Origin: Vitis vinifera
Lineage: Eukaryota; Streptophyta; Magnoliopsida; Vitales; Vitaceae
Reading direction: 5' to 3'
Assembly (NCBI RefSeq): GCF_030704535.1
Contig: NC_081812.1
Coordinates: 20,683,501 to 20,747,500 of the forward strand
Length of the DNA stretch: 64,000 nt
A program made the translations under genes and the position numbers. This document shows, in pieces, positions 23,001 through 34,956 of this stretch (within the stretch, counting starts at the first letter, position 1; every line of letters begins with the position of its first letter). The notes under the pieces were generated by a model. It did not search any database. It was given only the letters and a program-made list of their open reading frames with translations, and was not told the DNA's origin.

Positions 23001-26000
23001 ATAATGTCTACTATATTTCCTTGAGTAGCCATTTGAATCATTCCTAAAAACAGTTTATCACCATTAGGCATCCTTGGATTACTTCATTTACATTCTCTAT
23101 AGTGAAAGACTTAATAATTCTTAGTCTCTGGAAAATAAGTAGGTCAATACTAATGACTTGCTTCAATGGAGAAGACCTTACAAATCTCTCAGTTTGGAAC
23201 ATAGTCATTTGCAGGGGGATAAGGAGTCTATAGACTAGTTTTATAAATTGCCCCACAACCTTGACATTGTGGTGTAGGCTATTTAGACTTACAGGGTTGA
23301 TTGTATTCCACCCAAAAGGGTGGAGGAGATGTTTGATTATATCCTTTGAAGGTTTTGATGAACTTCCTCGAGATAGGACTCTTTGGACGAATTGTTAGCC
23401 CCACTGTGATTTGGTCTCTTTGATAGGAAAGAAATGTAGGGATTTTTGAGGATAGGTGGAGGTCTTTGAAAACAGTTTGAGACCTGTTTTACTTCTCTTC
23501 TTCCCTTTAGGCTACGGTTGGTGAAGCTTTGGTAGGCATTTGTTTGAGCCTTGTCCAGCTAGCTTGGAACCTGTTGTGCAAAACCACGATGTTGATGAAG
23601 GAGATTTTTTGAATGACAACCACCTCCATTGAGTTTTGTTAAGAAAATTTTTGATTGGTGTTCTTTTAGGAACTAAGGGCAGCTAGGTATTTTGCATGGT
23701 TGCCTAGGGACCACTTTGGCACAATGGCAAGAGCATTCTTTAAACCTGAAAGGCAAGGCTTAGCCATTGAGGTAGAGATTGTAGCCCCTTTGGAAAGATC
23801 ATTGCAGGTGAAAGCTTTGAGCTTCTCCAATCTCTTAGTAGAAGGAGATTTTGTTGTAGTCATATCATATGTGACTAAGACAGAAAGAGGATTGTGATTG
23901 CGCCTAATTATTGTTATTTCTTAAGAGTTGGAATGTTCCTTTTCTTGAGTTCCTTGCTTATGCGATCATGTGTTGGATGCATTAGCAAAGTGTGGAGTTA
24001 GGCATTTGGTTTCTTTTGTGAGAAATGTTATACCTCCATGAATAATAACTTGTGTTGTCCTAACCATTGTGATGTGGGCAAATAAATTTGCCATTTTGTT
24101 CTAGACACTTATTTGTCTTTTTTATCAAACTTTGTATATAGGTTCTGGTACTTGTTGGAAGGAATTCTCATCCTTCTTTGTGCTTACTATTTCAATGAAA
24201 TGAAATGGTTGTTTTTTATTTTTTTAAAAAGGTAAAAATAAATTTCAGTTAATCCTAGATTGTGCATATGCACTATTTATATTAATTGTCTTTTGAAAAT
24301 TGTTGTTATTCTATTGCCATTTCTCTTAATTGTTATTCCTGTCAAAAGAGTTTCTCTGCGTTCATGATTTCCTCTAGTTTTTTGTCTACTACATAATTCC
24401 TACTGAATTTCTATGTTTGTCTTTTCCTCTATACCAATCTTTATATCCCTTTTTCAGTTTTCCTATTTTTTTCTCCTATCCATTTAGCTTATATGCCAAT
24501 TATAATGATAATAGTGGCAGTTTGGACATTGAGGATGTGAGGATAGCAAGAACAGAGCAGTTTCTTTACTATCAGAAGCTCTGCAGTTTTTATTGTCTGT
24601 AGTTTTCACTATTGAAAATGCCACAGCATTGAACTGATGTTCCTGCATATTTTGAACGTGGTGTGACAGTTAGGAATTCAGGATTTCTTAGGTTTCAAAA
24701 GGATTATAGGTGCACCTTTCATATCTTGATGTGACTGGGTACTTTTCATGACAATTGATTGACTGCAGTACTGCAGGCTTCTTGATTATATTGAAGCTGG
24801 ACCTCTTAATAGATCTAAGGATCACACCCTCTTTATCTTTTACTTTTTTCATAATCTTTTTTTTTTCTTTTGTGTTTGCCATTTTCTGTTTTTCAATCTT
24901 TTGAGAATGCTGCATCCAAGTGCCCTTCCTTGCCATTTCATGCGCTTTGTGCACCCTTTTCTGCTGCGTGCCTGCAATTATATCACATGGTTATAATCCA
25001 ATTTCCAGTTCACAATTCTCAAAATTTGTAGACATTCCTTTGAATTAACTGCTTTATTTCATTCAGGAATGGGCTGGTCACAGCCGATTTATAAGGGTGA
25101 TGCCAAATACTCCTGCTGCTGTTGGCAAGGCAGCATCGGGTATCACTTCTTGTTTCCCTCTATAATGTTGAGTTTCCATTTTTCCTTTGTCGTCTTCACC
25201 AATAGTTCCTCTTTACAGTTATGAGCTTGGGAAAATCTGCAACAGAAGAGGATGGAGGACTAATAGCGAATTTGTTTGGAGCAATTGGCAAGATATGGAG
25301 AGCTGATGAGAAGTACTTCGATGCAGTCACTGGCCTGAGGTATGTGGCTTTGTCATGATAAGTGAATTTGCTTATTAGAACCAGAGCCAAAATGCTTGTA
25401 TGTTTACCTATAGGCAATTGGCTGTGTTTTCATATATAGGTTTATGGGTCCATGAGATGAGCTCATGCATGCAAAATACACATAGATATACTCTTACTAG
25501 ATTTATTTGTATTATTGCTCTTTTTCTCTTCGGTAGGCAAAATAGAATATAGTAACAAGATGCCTGACAAGAAGAGGGGGTGCATCTCTATACAAAAGGA
25601 ATATACAAGGACCATAAAAGTTCAAAAAAAGAGAAAAGGGGAGTAAGGCCAGATTATGTTGAGCCCAGACCATTTACAAAATTCAACAAGAATAAATTGC
25701 CTTCCTATGAGCCACTAGCCCTAGACAGAGAGGTTTCCGGTAAGATGCTTGTAGTCGCTAATTCAGATTGTTCCACCCCTCAGAACTTGTACTATTTCCT
25801 TCTTCCCAAATTGTCCAAAATAAGCAAAAAGGAGCCATTTTCCAAACTTTCTTGCACCTTTTGTAGTTATATTAATGCTCCTTTATATGAATTGATAGAG
25901 ATGGTTAACTACAATTTGTTGTAATAAGATATTCTTCCTCCTCAAAATGCTCAGTGGTAGTAGCCCATCTTAACTACAATTTGTTGTAATAAGGTATTCT

Positions 26001-29000
26001 TCCTCCTCAAACTGTTCAGTGGCAGTAGCCCAGCCTATTTAAACGATTCACCGTTGCACATGGATGTTTTATGATTAGCCTTAATTTGGATAGTAGAGAA
26101 TGGCAGTTAGATTCACTTCTACTTTGACATAGAGCTGCTCAAGCACTCAAGACACTTGCATGCGTGTTTGTATTTATTTGCCTTTGTTTGGATTGATAAA
26201 GATTGCTTAAGTGCAATTTGTTGTAATATGATATTCTTCCTCCTGAAATTGTTCAGTGGCAGTGGCCCAGCCTATATATATATAGCAATAGAAGCTTTGG
26301 CTGATGGAGGGGTAGCTGCTGGTCTACCTCGTGAACTTGCATGGAATCTAGCTTCTCAGACGGTAAGCTACAACTCTGTAGAATCGGTTATTTACTTAGT
26401 CATGCAATTTGGTAAATATTAGGATTTTTGTTTAAATGGTCTTTTATAAATTGCCCTGTAGGGTTGGTGTTTGCTATCAAAAGCATTAAGTTCTAGGGTA
26501 AAGATTAAGGTTTAAGGGCCTGATGGCTGTGCATAGAAAATGATGCTGCATGCTGAAAATAAAATAAGAATAAGGGGAAAATAAAACTAGGATAATGAAG
26601 AGAAGAATAAAAGGAGATAGATAAATCTTAGGGCCTGTTTGGTGGCCAAAATGTTGAGAAATATTTTCATTTTTGACAATGAAAACAATGAGCTCATTTT
26701 CCATTGATAATGTGCCTGCATTTTTTTGACCGTGCTAAAGACAACATTTTGTGCCAGTGATAGAGGTCCTCTTTTATTCTTTTAAAAAGGCAGGAGAGGG
26801 TCACTTTATTTTAGGCTTCAGGGTAGGAGGCAAAGAAGAGGAGTGGAGATTTCTCACCCCTTATTTGTGGATGATACGCTGCTATTTAGTGAGCCTTGTT
26901 GAGACCAATTGATTTACTCGAGTTGGGTCCTGTTTTGGTTTGAAGCTTCTTCAAGGTTTGAAAATTAATTTGGATAAAAACGAGTTGATTTCTGTTGGAG
27001 AGGTCCCTAATGTTGAGGAGCTTTCCTCATGGTTGGGTTGCAAAGTGGGGAAGCTTCCAACCACTTATCTAGGCTTGCCTTTGGGTGCTCTGTTCAAGTC
27101 CCCTTTTATGTGGGAAGTGGTTGAGGAGAGGTTCCATAAAAGATTAGCCTTTTGGAAAAGACAATACCTCTCAAAGGATGGTGGATTCTCTGTGCTCAAA
27201 AGTACTATTTGCAGCTTGCTTATCTATTTTTTATGTCTCTTTTTGTCATTCGTCAAATGGTGGCTTTAAGATTAGAAAAAATTCAATGAGACTTCTTGGC
27301 AGGGAGGAGCCCTTGATAAAAGGCCTCACCTAGTCAAATGGTCTTCCATATGAAAAACAAGAATTTGGAAGGGCTAGGTGTTAGGGTCTTGTCTTCTCTT
27401 AATAAACCCTTGCTTGGAAAATGGTGTTGGAGATTTGCTTTGGAAAGGGTGTTCCTTTGGAGACAGGTTATAGTGGGAAAGTTTAGGGAAGAACCAGGAG
27501 GATGGTGCTCTCTTGCAAGGAGGGAGGGTTATGGTGTTGGCTTGTGGAAGGTGATAAGAGGAGGTTAGGAAGCCTTTAAGGCTAGAACAAGTTTTATGGT
27601 TGGCAATGGAACAAGAACAAAATTTTGGCATGATGTTTGACGTGGGGATGATCCATCGAGAGACTCTTTTCGTCTCTTTTCTCTATTGCTTCTAATAAAG
27701 AGGCTTAGGTAGTGAGTGCATGAGAGGTCGTTAGCAGGCAGGTTGTGTGGAACTCGGGTTTCATGAGACAGTGTCAAGATTGGGAGCTACACAACTTTGG
27801 GGAGTTACTTAGGAAGCTTCAAGTGCTTGGGGAGTGCAGTGAGGATGAAGATAAGCTGATTTGGAAAGTTATCAAGAGTGGGAACTTCTCAGTGAAATCT
27901 TTCTATTCTTTCTTAGAGTCTGATGGAAGAGTTTCTTTTCCCTCGAAGGTAGTGTGGGGATTTTGGACACCTGTAAAAGTGGTTTTTTTTTTCTTCTTGG
28001 GAGGTTGTTTGGGAAAGGTTCCTAACCGTAGATCAACTTAAGGGAAGAGATTGGGTGTTAGCCAACTATTGTTGTTTATGTATGGGTTCAGAAGAATTAG
28101 CTAATCATTTGCTAATCCATTATCAAAAGGGAAGGAGTCTTTGGCATTTGTTGTTTTCTCTCTTTGCCTTTTCTTATGCCCTCTTTTTTTTTGTTGGAAG
28201 ATTTGTGAGAGAGATGGTATGGAATTTTTTTTTACAAAAATAGAAAAAAGGTTTGGAGGCCAACCCCCTCTTTGCTTTTTTTGGTTTCTCTGGCAAGAAA
28301 GGAATCAAAGATACATTGATGGAATTTTAACGCTTAGATCAAGCACTAAAAGACTCTTATTTGTACCGTTTTCCATTGGAGTCACCCACATATTCAAGAT
28401 GGTTTACATCCTTGCTAGATTTTATTGATAGGTTGAGTGTGTGTTAGTGAGAGGGTGTTTTATGTGCTCGTTTGAGGTGTTTTTGTTTTTGTTTTTTCAT
28501 CCTTTATGTACCTCTTGTGTACTTGGAGTGCACCCTCCTCTCTTTGATTGATGTCTTTTATGGATTCTTGGTTGCCTATCAAAAAAAGAAAAAAAAGAGA
28601 AAAGACAACATTTTAATATTTTCTAAAGATGACCTATCTTCAGAAATATTTTTAAGAAGTTTTTGAAATTTTTTACTAGACGTTTTTTTTTTCCTGATAA
28701 CTTTTTCTTTCTGTTCTAAAAATTGGGAAATACTTCTCATTTTTGCTACCAAACAGGTTATATGAGTTTCCTTAATGCCTTTTGGGAGTCTTGCAGGTAT
28801 AAGTTTTTTAACTGAGATTCATGGTTAAAAGTGCAAAATCTGACGGGAGTTTTGTCTTGTTGAATTATTGTCTATGCTATTCTTGCGTACTCAAAAGCAA
28901 TGGTTACCAAATTCCTCCAACTCAAAACATTGAAATTTTTATAAATAAGAAACTTTGCCAACGAAAACTTTCCAAGCCCTAAATAAAAATTAAATGTATT

Positions 29001-29754
29001 AGGGTTAATTAAAGAAGAGAAACCGAGATACAAATATTACTCACAAATGCAGACAATTTTGAGATCTCAATTCAAGGAGGCAGAACCTTGTAGGTTAATC
29101 ATATCTTATGAGAAGCAATCCCATACCACAAAGTGGATATGGTGGAATTCTTCCATTTACTAGTTGAGCCCATATGAGTTTTTGAATTTTCCGACTGCCA
29201 TTTTCATCCGACATCCTTTCTTTCAATTGACTGTTGTTTGTCCCTGTTCAATATTCTTCAATATTGTTTACTCTACTATCCTAAATCTTGAGGTTGTCTC
29301 TAGCAAATGATGTGATCCCTACCTGCCCTATGACAATGTGAAATGCATGCATTCTCAGGTATTCTTGTGTTTTAAATCTTTTCTGCCCTATCTATAATAT
29401 GTTCTGTGAGCTTATAAAAAAAAAAAAAACTATATCTGTGAGTCCAAGGTTCAAATATAATCTGTTTGCATTCATTTTTATTGCAGTACCCCTTGAAAGT
29501 GTCAGCAGCATGGACTTCCTTAGAAATCTCACACTGGTGCAACTAAAATTATATTTCTTCTGCAGGTATTAGGAGCAGCAGATATGGCCATCAGCACAGG
29601 GAAGCATCCTGGTCAGCTCAAAGATGATGTCGCATCACCTGGTGGCACAACCATTGCTGGTATTTATGAGTTGGAGAAGGGTGGATTCCGTGGGATCTTG
29701 ATGAATGCTGTTGTTGCTGCTGCCAAGCGAAGCCTTGATCTTTCTGAGAGCTAG
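20086..29754 (+). CDS. P5CR: Pyrroline-5-carboxylate reductase
   Basis: Catalyses the last step of proline synthesis: delta-1-pyrroline-5-carboxylate plus NAD(P)H to L-proline. Seven exons: 20086-20286, 21695-21743, 22498-22589, 25067-25139, 25219-25339, 26257-26362 and 29566-29754 (TAG). They total 831 nt, 276 aa, which is the plant family length. All junctions are GT-AG and every phase fits. The N-terminal Rossmann motif [11 protein letters not shown] is at residues 15-25. Later conserved blocks are [35 protein letters not shown], the signature [28 protein letters not shown] and the end [17 protein letters not shown]. No targeting peptide is evident, so it is probably cytosolic. The start follows a CAG-rich 5' UTR. 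Introns 3 (2.5 kb) and 6 (3.2 kb) are swollen by transposon remnants, and intron 5 contains two extra copies of the exon 6 acceptor region. The coding sequence is undamaged. Confidence 0.95.
23400..24240 (+). mobile_element. RNase H-type retroelement remnant in P5CR intron 3
   Basis: A degraded coding stretch whose plus-strand frames resemble the RNase H (RVT_3) tail of plant non-LTR elements. The pieces are [10 protein letters not shown], then [23 protein letters not shown] (about 23720-23800), [21 protein letters not shown] and, after frame changes, VLDALAKCG. It ends in an AATGAAATGAAATGG tail region. Several stops and frameshifts; no clean ends found. Confidence 0.55.
25907..26280 (+). 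repeat. Triplicated intron 5/exon 6 junction of P5CR
   Basis: Three copies of 'caatttgttgtaat', 'attcttcctcct' and 'tcagtggcagt' type sequence lie at 25907-25970, 25972-26039 (tandem, 65-bp period) and 26210-26280. Only the third copy opens the real exon 6 (acceptor AG at 26255-26256). The first two carry matching AG sites at 25953-25954 and 26018-26019, followed by near-identical exon-start sequence. Use of the second would run into an early stop after about 17 codons. Confidence 0.85.
26737..26750 (+). repeat. Left target-site duplication of the intronic LINE
   Basis: AAAGACAACATTTT, identical to 28601-28614. Confidence 0.9.
26751..28600 (+). mobile_element. 5'-truncated LINE (L1-type) in P5CR intron 6
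   Basis: Non-LTR retrotransposon fragment of 1.85 kb. Plus-strand frames show the end of the reverse transcriptase (a worn FVDDTLLF box near 26865) and the plant LINE block [18 protein letters not shown]...FWKRQYLSK (27020-27180). [21 protein letters not shown] follows (about 27400-27460), and then a zinc-binding RT tail. The 3' end is A-rich (28581-28600). It is bounded by an exact 14-bp target-site duplication, AAAGACAACATTTT, at 26737-26750 and 28601-28614. Many stops and frameshifts; inactive. It lies in the same orientation as P5CR. Confidence 0.9.
28601..28614 (+). repeat. Right target-site duplication of the intronic LINE
   Basis: AAAGACAACATTTT directly after the A-rich 3' end of the LINE. 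Confidence 0.9.
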
Positions 29755-32230
29755 TCTTTATTATTTCATTTTTGGGGACTGGGATTTAGAAGGGAAAACA
29801 ACTGAAGCAATTGTTTTCAAAAGTTAAGCTCTTGGCCCTTGCTTTCCTTCACCATGGCCAACATAAACATTTACAGGGGTTATTATGATTTTTTCCTAGG
29901 TCTATTTTATGGATTGTTCTTATGGGTTAGTAAAAATTTTGATCGGTCTCTTAGATTTCTTTCTGTTTTGGGGTTTGATTGTGGTTTGTTGGTTTGAACC
30001 GATTTACCTGTTTTTCTTATTTTAGCATCAGTCCTTCCTAAATAAATATATGGCATCTATGTAGGCGCAATTCCGAGGTATGCATTTTCCTGCGAGGTGG
30101 GCCTGCAGTGAAGCAGACCTTAGGTAAGCTCGCATTTTCCTACTCGTCATGCAAGGGAATCGATAATTTCCTGGGTAACAAAATTTAATAAATTCTTTGA
30201 AAGGGAAAGGAATTGATAAAATCTCCCCTAAAAACCGTTGTTTGACTTGTGTCTGCTCATCCCAAAAATGTATTATGTTGCAAGCTTGATATGAAAGGAG
30301 AGTTAAATTGTTACAAATACCACAAAATTAAGGCTCATCCTGGATCTGAAAAATATTAGGAGAAGCAATTTCTTTGGATTGTAAAATGTACTGAAAAGAA
30401 AATTAAAAAATAAAAAAACCTAAAGTTTCAAATTTCTTGTTTGTTTTATTATAAAACTATCAAAGAAATTTAAATATAACAGAAACTAATTCATTTTTAT
30501 TTTTTATTTTTTGTTTTATTTTTCTCTCTTGCTTGACCTTTCAAAATTCCAAAAAAATCACCATGAATTCAAACGTCACAACTAATATATAATCTATGCA
30601 CCAACAATTTTTGCTACTGAGTGTGGTTCCATAGATGTAGACTTGTGAAAGGGAGGAGCCGAAAGGAAGCCCAAGGAAACAGGATGATCCGATTACTGTT
30701 TTTGTTGCAGGATTCAACTGGTGTCCCTAAAGTTCGTTGTTGCTGTTCCGTGTTTTAATTGTTTCTGCAATTTATATTCGAATATTACTTTTTCTGTGGT
30801 TAAAAACTTAAAATTAAACTTCTATTGAATGTTGATTATTTAATATAAAGTAAAAAAAAAAATTATATTTATTTTTAATTAAACAATTAAAAAGGAAAAC
30901 CGAAATGTGTGTGAGGCCTTGAGCTATGTGAACGTATGGAAGGGCCAACTCCCTTAAAGTTGCCAGACAGATTCAGGAATTTTGAAAAGAATTGTCATCT
31001 TTTGCCACTTTATTGCCAAGAATAATTTCATTTCATTATTAAATAAGAAAAGAAAAGAAAAGAAAATTAATTGAAAAGCAAAGCCCCGTGTGGGCCACAG
31101 GGCATAAATCTACTCCGACACTCTTTCTTTAAGGCTCCATCTACCTTTTATTAATCTGGAATATGGAATGCTCCATTTTCATGCTTTCTCTTATCATTAT
31201 TGAAGGAGGGAATGTTTGATAAAAGGGATTTTGACAGGGTTGGTAATCTGTATTGGTGTCATATCAAAGTTTAGACAAAACTTTTAAGCAGAGAATGTTT
31301 GATTAAAAACAAACCATATTACCTAATTATTAAACACATAACTCATTGTGTAACTTAATTAAATTAACAGTTAAATCCTTATATTTAAAAATAAAATTAA
31401 GTTATATTTTGTACAAGTCTATAGAATCAATATCTCAATCAAATATATTTATGAATCGATTAACCCATTTATTTAAAAGCAAATCTAAATAAATCGAATA
31501 TGAATCAAATAGTTTAAAATTATAATTAGGCTAATCAATATAATTATTAAATGGGTAGATTTGAATTAATTCATATTATACAGGTAAACCAAAAGATTAT
31601 TAATTTATTAAATGAGTTATGTAGATCGATATGAATTTGATTAAAATACAATTATATTAAACCAAAATTCAAGAAAAACGTACTGAGTTCAACTCATATT
31701 GATGAATCGTATCAAATTTTGTAATTTTTAAATTCTAATGATTACGGACAACATATGAAAAAATAATTTGGAGATTAAAAAAAAAAAAAAACAATGAGGA
31801 ATGCCTCTGCTAAGAGATATGAACCGATTTAAGAACCGCTTTAAGGTCGGGGAACCCGCCGAAACTTCAAATGCATGCTAAACCAACTCATTCCTAAAGC
31901 TAATGTACAGCCAATAGCTTCATTGGGTTCCTAGCTTTGCTAAAGGCAAGTCTTCCACCACACAATGGAAAACTGGAAAATGTACCATATGATTGGTTGT
32001 TGTCAGCATATTATTTTATTATTATTTAAACTTTGATGCGTAACAATAGAATCTTGAAAAAACAAAAGGGGAACAACTGACGACAGTGCATGGTTTATTC
32101 AAAGTCCTATTCCTCTGCAAACTTATACAATATACCAAGTTTGAGGTGGAAGTAAAGATAGAGAATCCCCAGTTTTACAAGCTACCTCAATCCACAATAA
32201 ATCCACTGCTGATACAGTGCTGTCCCAACA
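29755..32230. other. P5CR 3' UTR and spacer to the DUF247 cluster
   Basis: The P5CR 3' UTR contains AATAAATA near 30041, a possible poly(A) signal. The rest is AT-rich (especially 30370-30540 and 31320-31790) with no coding content. The promoter of the first DUF247 gene should be in the last few hundred bases, but I see no convincing TATA box. Confidence 0.5.
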
Positions 32231-33709
32231 ATGGCGGCTCCTAACAATCAAATTTCCATAAACGTGTGGTTGTCGCCAAATGAAGGGCCCGAAAAAGAGG
32301 GTGGTGTTGGAGGGAGCAGAGCTAGCAGTAGTGAGCAGCCAGATGCTGCTTCACATGGGAAGCCGGGTGTCAGCTTGCTTCCTTCAGACAGTAGCCGCGA
32401 TCCCTGGTTGAGTTCCATAATGGAAGATGGAGGAGAGTCCGGAGAAAACAAATCCCAGCAGTCCAAGATACAAAAGGTTCCAGCGATGCTGCGGGACGAT
32501 GAATCCAACAACAAATGCTTTGATCCCTGGGTGGTTTCAATTGGTCCCTACCACCGGGGCAAACCTGAGCTTCAGTTAATGGAGAGGCTCAAGAAGGAAA
32601 CGGTGCGGCAGCATGTGACAGAGAGCAAAGTAGAGGACCAAGACTTGTACAACAGGGTGGTGAAGGTGGTGGGAGATGCAAGGAAATGCTACAAAGAAGG
32701 TTCAACAGATGAATTGGATGATAGGGAATTCGCCCAGATGATGTTCCTTGATGGCTGCTTCATTCTCCAATTCATTTGCTGCAGCACAGACAAGGACAAA
32801 AAAATGAACATTAAAAACCACAATGTAGCCTTCGTGCGAAGGGATTTGTTCTTACTAGAGAACCAGCTCCCTTTTCTAGTCCTAGAGGCTTTGATGCTCC
32901 CGAAGAAAGACGAATGGTTAGAAAAGATCAACAATTTCGTTGATAATACTAGAGCCCATTCCCCTGATCATCATAAACAAGGTGGATGGTTAGATAGGAT
33001 CACGAAGAAATTGTTCAGAGAGGTTCCCCAGGCGAAAGAAGAGCAACAGCCAGAGCAACAGCCAGTTCATCTTCTTGGAATTCTACATGCCCAACTCATC
33101 AATCAAAGTGATCTGAATGCACTATCTTGCTCGATGAGCGACTGGTCCTCATACCGGTCCGCCAACGAGCTCAAGGCTGCAGGGATTCAGTTCAAGCCCA
33201 GCAAAACTCGTCGTTTCACGGACGTAAATTTTGAGCCGGCGCTCAGCTTCGGAACATTGGAGCTTCCACCAATGATGGTTGATGACTCTACCAGGTCCAT
33301 GCTCCTCAACTTGGTCGCCTATGAATCCTGCCCGGGTGCACCAGATGATTTTGGAGTCACATCATACCTATGTTTCATGGATGTTCTCATCGATCATGCC
33401 GAAGATGTAAAGGTGCTGCGATCCAACGGCATACTCCTCAACTTCCTTGGCAACGACAAGCAGGTGGCGAAACTCTTCAATGAGATAGCCAAGGATTTGG
33501 TGCCCAACCCACATGCTTATGCCAGAGTGAAAGGCGACATCGAAAAGCATTACAATAACAAGGCCAAGATCTGGATCGCTGAGTGGCTTCACACTCATTT
33601 TACTAGCCCTTGGACTTTTCTGGCTTTCCTTGGTGCTATTTTGGCCCTCGCCCTCAGCTGTGTTCAGACTTATTTTGCAGCTTTCCCTGATGATGGAAAG
33701 AACACATAA
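32231..33709 (+). CDS. DUF247 (UPF0481) membrane protein, copy 1, intact
   Basis: Single-exon gene of 492 aa from ATG 32231 to TAA. Land-plant-specific DUF247 family; the biochemical role is unknown, though some grass members are linked to self-incompatibility loci. Domain marks in order: VVSIGPYHRGKPEL (residues 101-114), MFLDGCFILQFI (171-182), RRDLFLLENQLPFLVLEALM (203-222), HLLGILHAQL, ELKAAGIQFKPSKTRRFTDV, LELPPMMVDDSTRSMLLNLVAYE and SYLCFMDVLIDHAEDV. A C-terminal hydrophobic segment follows TSPW (about 462-484), expected to be a membrane anchor with a short tail PDDGKNT. The first 90 residues are Ser/Gly/Glu-rich and look disordered. No lesions. Its last exon part and 3' flank are duplicated downstream at 35355-36475. 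Confidence 0.92.
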   Translation: MAAPNNQISINVWLSPNEGPEKEGGVGGSRASSSEQPDAASHGKPGVSLLPSDSSRDPWLSSIMEDGGESGENKSQQSKIQKVPAMLRDDESNNKCFDPWVVSIGPYHRGKPELQLMERLKKETVRQHVTESKVEDQDLYNRVVKVVGDARKCYKEGSTDELDDREFAQMMFLDGCFILQFICCSTDKDKKMNIKNHNVAFVRRDLFLLENQLPFLVLEALMLPKKDEWLEKINNFVDNTRAHSPDHHKQGGWLDRITKKLFREVPQAKEEQQPEQQPVHLLGILHAQLINQSDLNALSCSMSDWSSYRSANELKAAGIQFKPSKTRRFTDVNFEPALSFGTLELPPMMVDDSTRSMLLNLVAYESCPGAPDDFGVTSYLCFMDVLIDHAEDVKVLRSNGILLNFLGNDKQVAKLFNEIAKDLVPNPHAYARVKGDIEKHYNNKAKIWIAEWLHTHFTSPWTFLAFLGAILALALSCVQTYFAAFPDDGKNT

Positions 33710-34510
33710 GTGCTACATCTAATTTTCTTCTACGTACCAGTCGTCATGGGTGGTAGTTGGATTTTATTAAAAATGCATGCAGATTTATACTGCAGGCACC
33801 TGATTTGTGTTGGTTTGATGCAAGGGTACTGTCACCCTGTGTGTGTGGGGGATAGGTCATGTGTGTTCAACTCTTTGTAACAGGAAATAAATGAGAATTT
33901 GTTAGTAATTTATTTATTTTAGTGTACCTACGAAATCAATTACCCAAAAAAAAGTCTATTGGGTCCTTCATTGCCAATTCCAAGTTTGCAGGGGATTTCA
34001 TGCAAGACGTTGTATGGGGACATATAACTTCGACTCCACGAAAGGAGGATTAATGAACACCCAAGGTGACCAAGCGTTGCCTTTGTTGCACTTTTTCTTT
34101 ATTTGATGGGTTTGAGGGAACATAGATTAAGATACTGCTTTGTTTGATAAGTTAATGCAAATTAGATTCCACATATATTGGTTATATCAATTTCTTCTAC
34201 AATCTTGTTGTGTGAAGTACTCTGCAATTGAATGATTAAAATTTTTTGCATTTGATATAATTTGATCATTTTTGTTTATGGTTTATAGCCACCTTTTACC
34301 CTTTTATCCTTTTATCACATGAATAATAAATTAAAAAAATGGTAGTAAGTGAATCCCATTTAATGATTAAACTTAGTGAATCATTTTTAATCTTCAGATT
34401 AAATTTTGATTAAAATTTTTTAATTAAAGTTTAATTTTGATTGAGTTTGGGTTAAGATTTGAATAATCCAAATTTAACTTGAAATCAATTTAATATTTTT
34501 ATAATATTTA
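33491..34510 (+). repeat. Direct repeat: 3' end and 3' flank of DUF247 copy 1
   Basis: Paired with 35355-36475. Shared landmarks in order: AAGGATTTGGTGCCCAACCC, the whole C-terminal membrane segment, TTCTTCTACGTACC, AAATGCATGCAGATTTATAC, CATGCAAGACG and TTGTTGCACTTTTTCTTTAT, ending near AATTTAATATTTTTATAATA. Similarity therefore goes about 800 bp beyond the gene. Confidence 0.85.
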
Positions 34511-34956
34511 TTTACGTTTATTTTCTTTTTATATATGTTTTAAAAAAATATCTTAGTTTGACTAGTAGATTATTTTCAAAACACTAATAAATATGCATTT
34601 AACCTTTGACCAATTAATTAGAAAGCATTATTTTGATTTGTGTCCCATTTTAATTGATTTTGTGTTTTTAAAACATATATAACAATATGGTAGATATTAT
34701 GGAAGTGTGTGGAGGTTTGAGTGCCTTGCATCTTAACAAAAAAGCATGCATTTGAAAGAATGGGATATGATTAAAGGGCTTGAATGCTTTGAAATTGGCA
34801 CTTTGTACTAGTCTTGTATTAGGGGAAACCACATATTTTCTTAAGTTGATTAGTTTTAGAACGAGTTTGGGCTTCTTTTTTTTTTTTTTTCCAATTCTGT
34901 GTGACTAGGAATCATTTATTCCCATTGTTAAAACTGATGTGTTTTGAAATTAGCAG

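Noticed and set aside
23666-23897. 65-residue frames on both strands as a small gene in P5CR intron 3
   Set aside because: The plus frame matches an RNase H-type retroelement remnant with stops on both sides; the minus frame is its shadow.
32248-33598. Minus-strand frames under DUF247 copy 1
   Set aside because: Shadows of the intact gene; no independent support.
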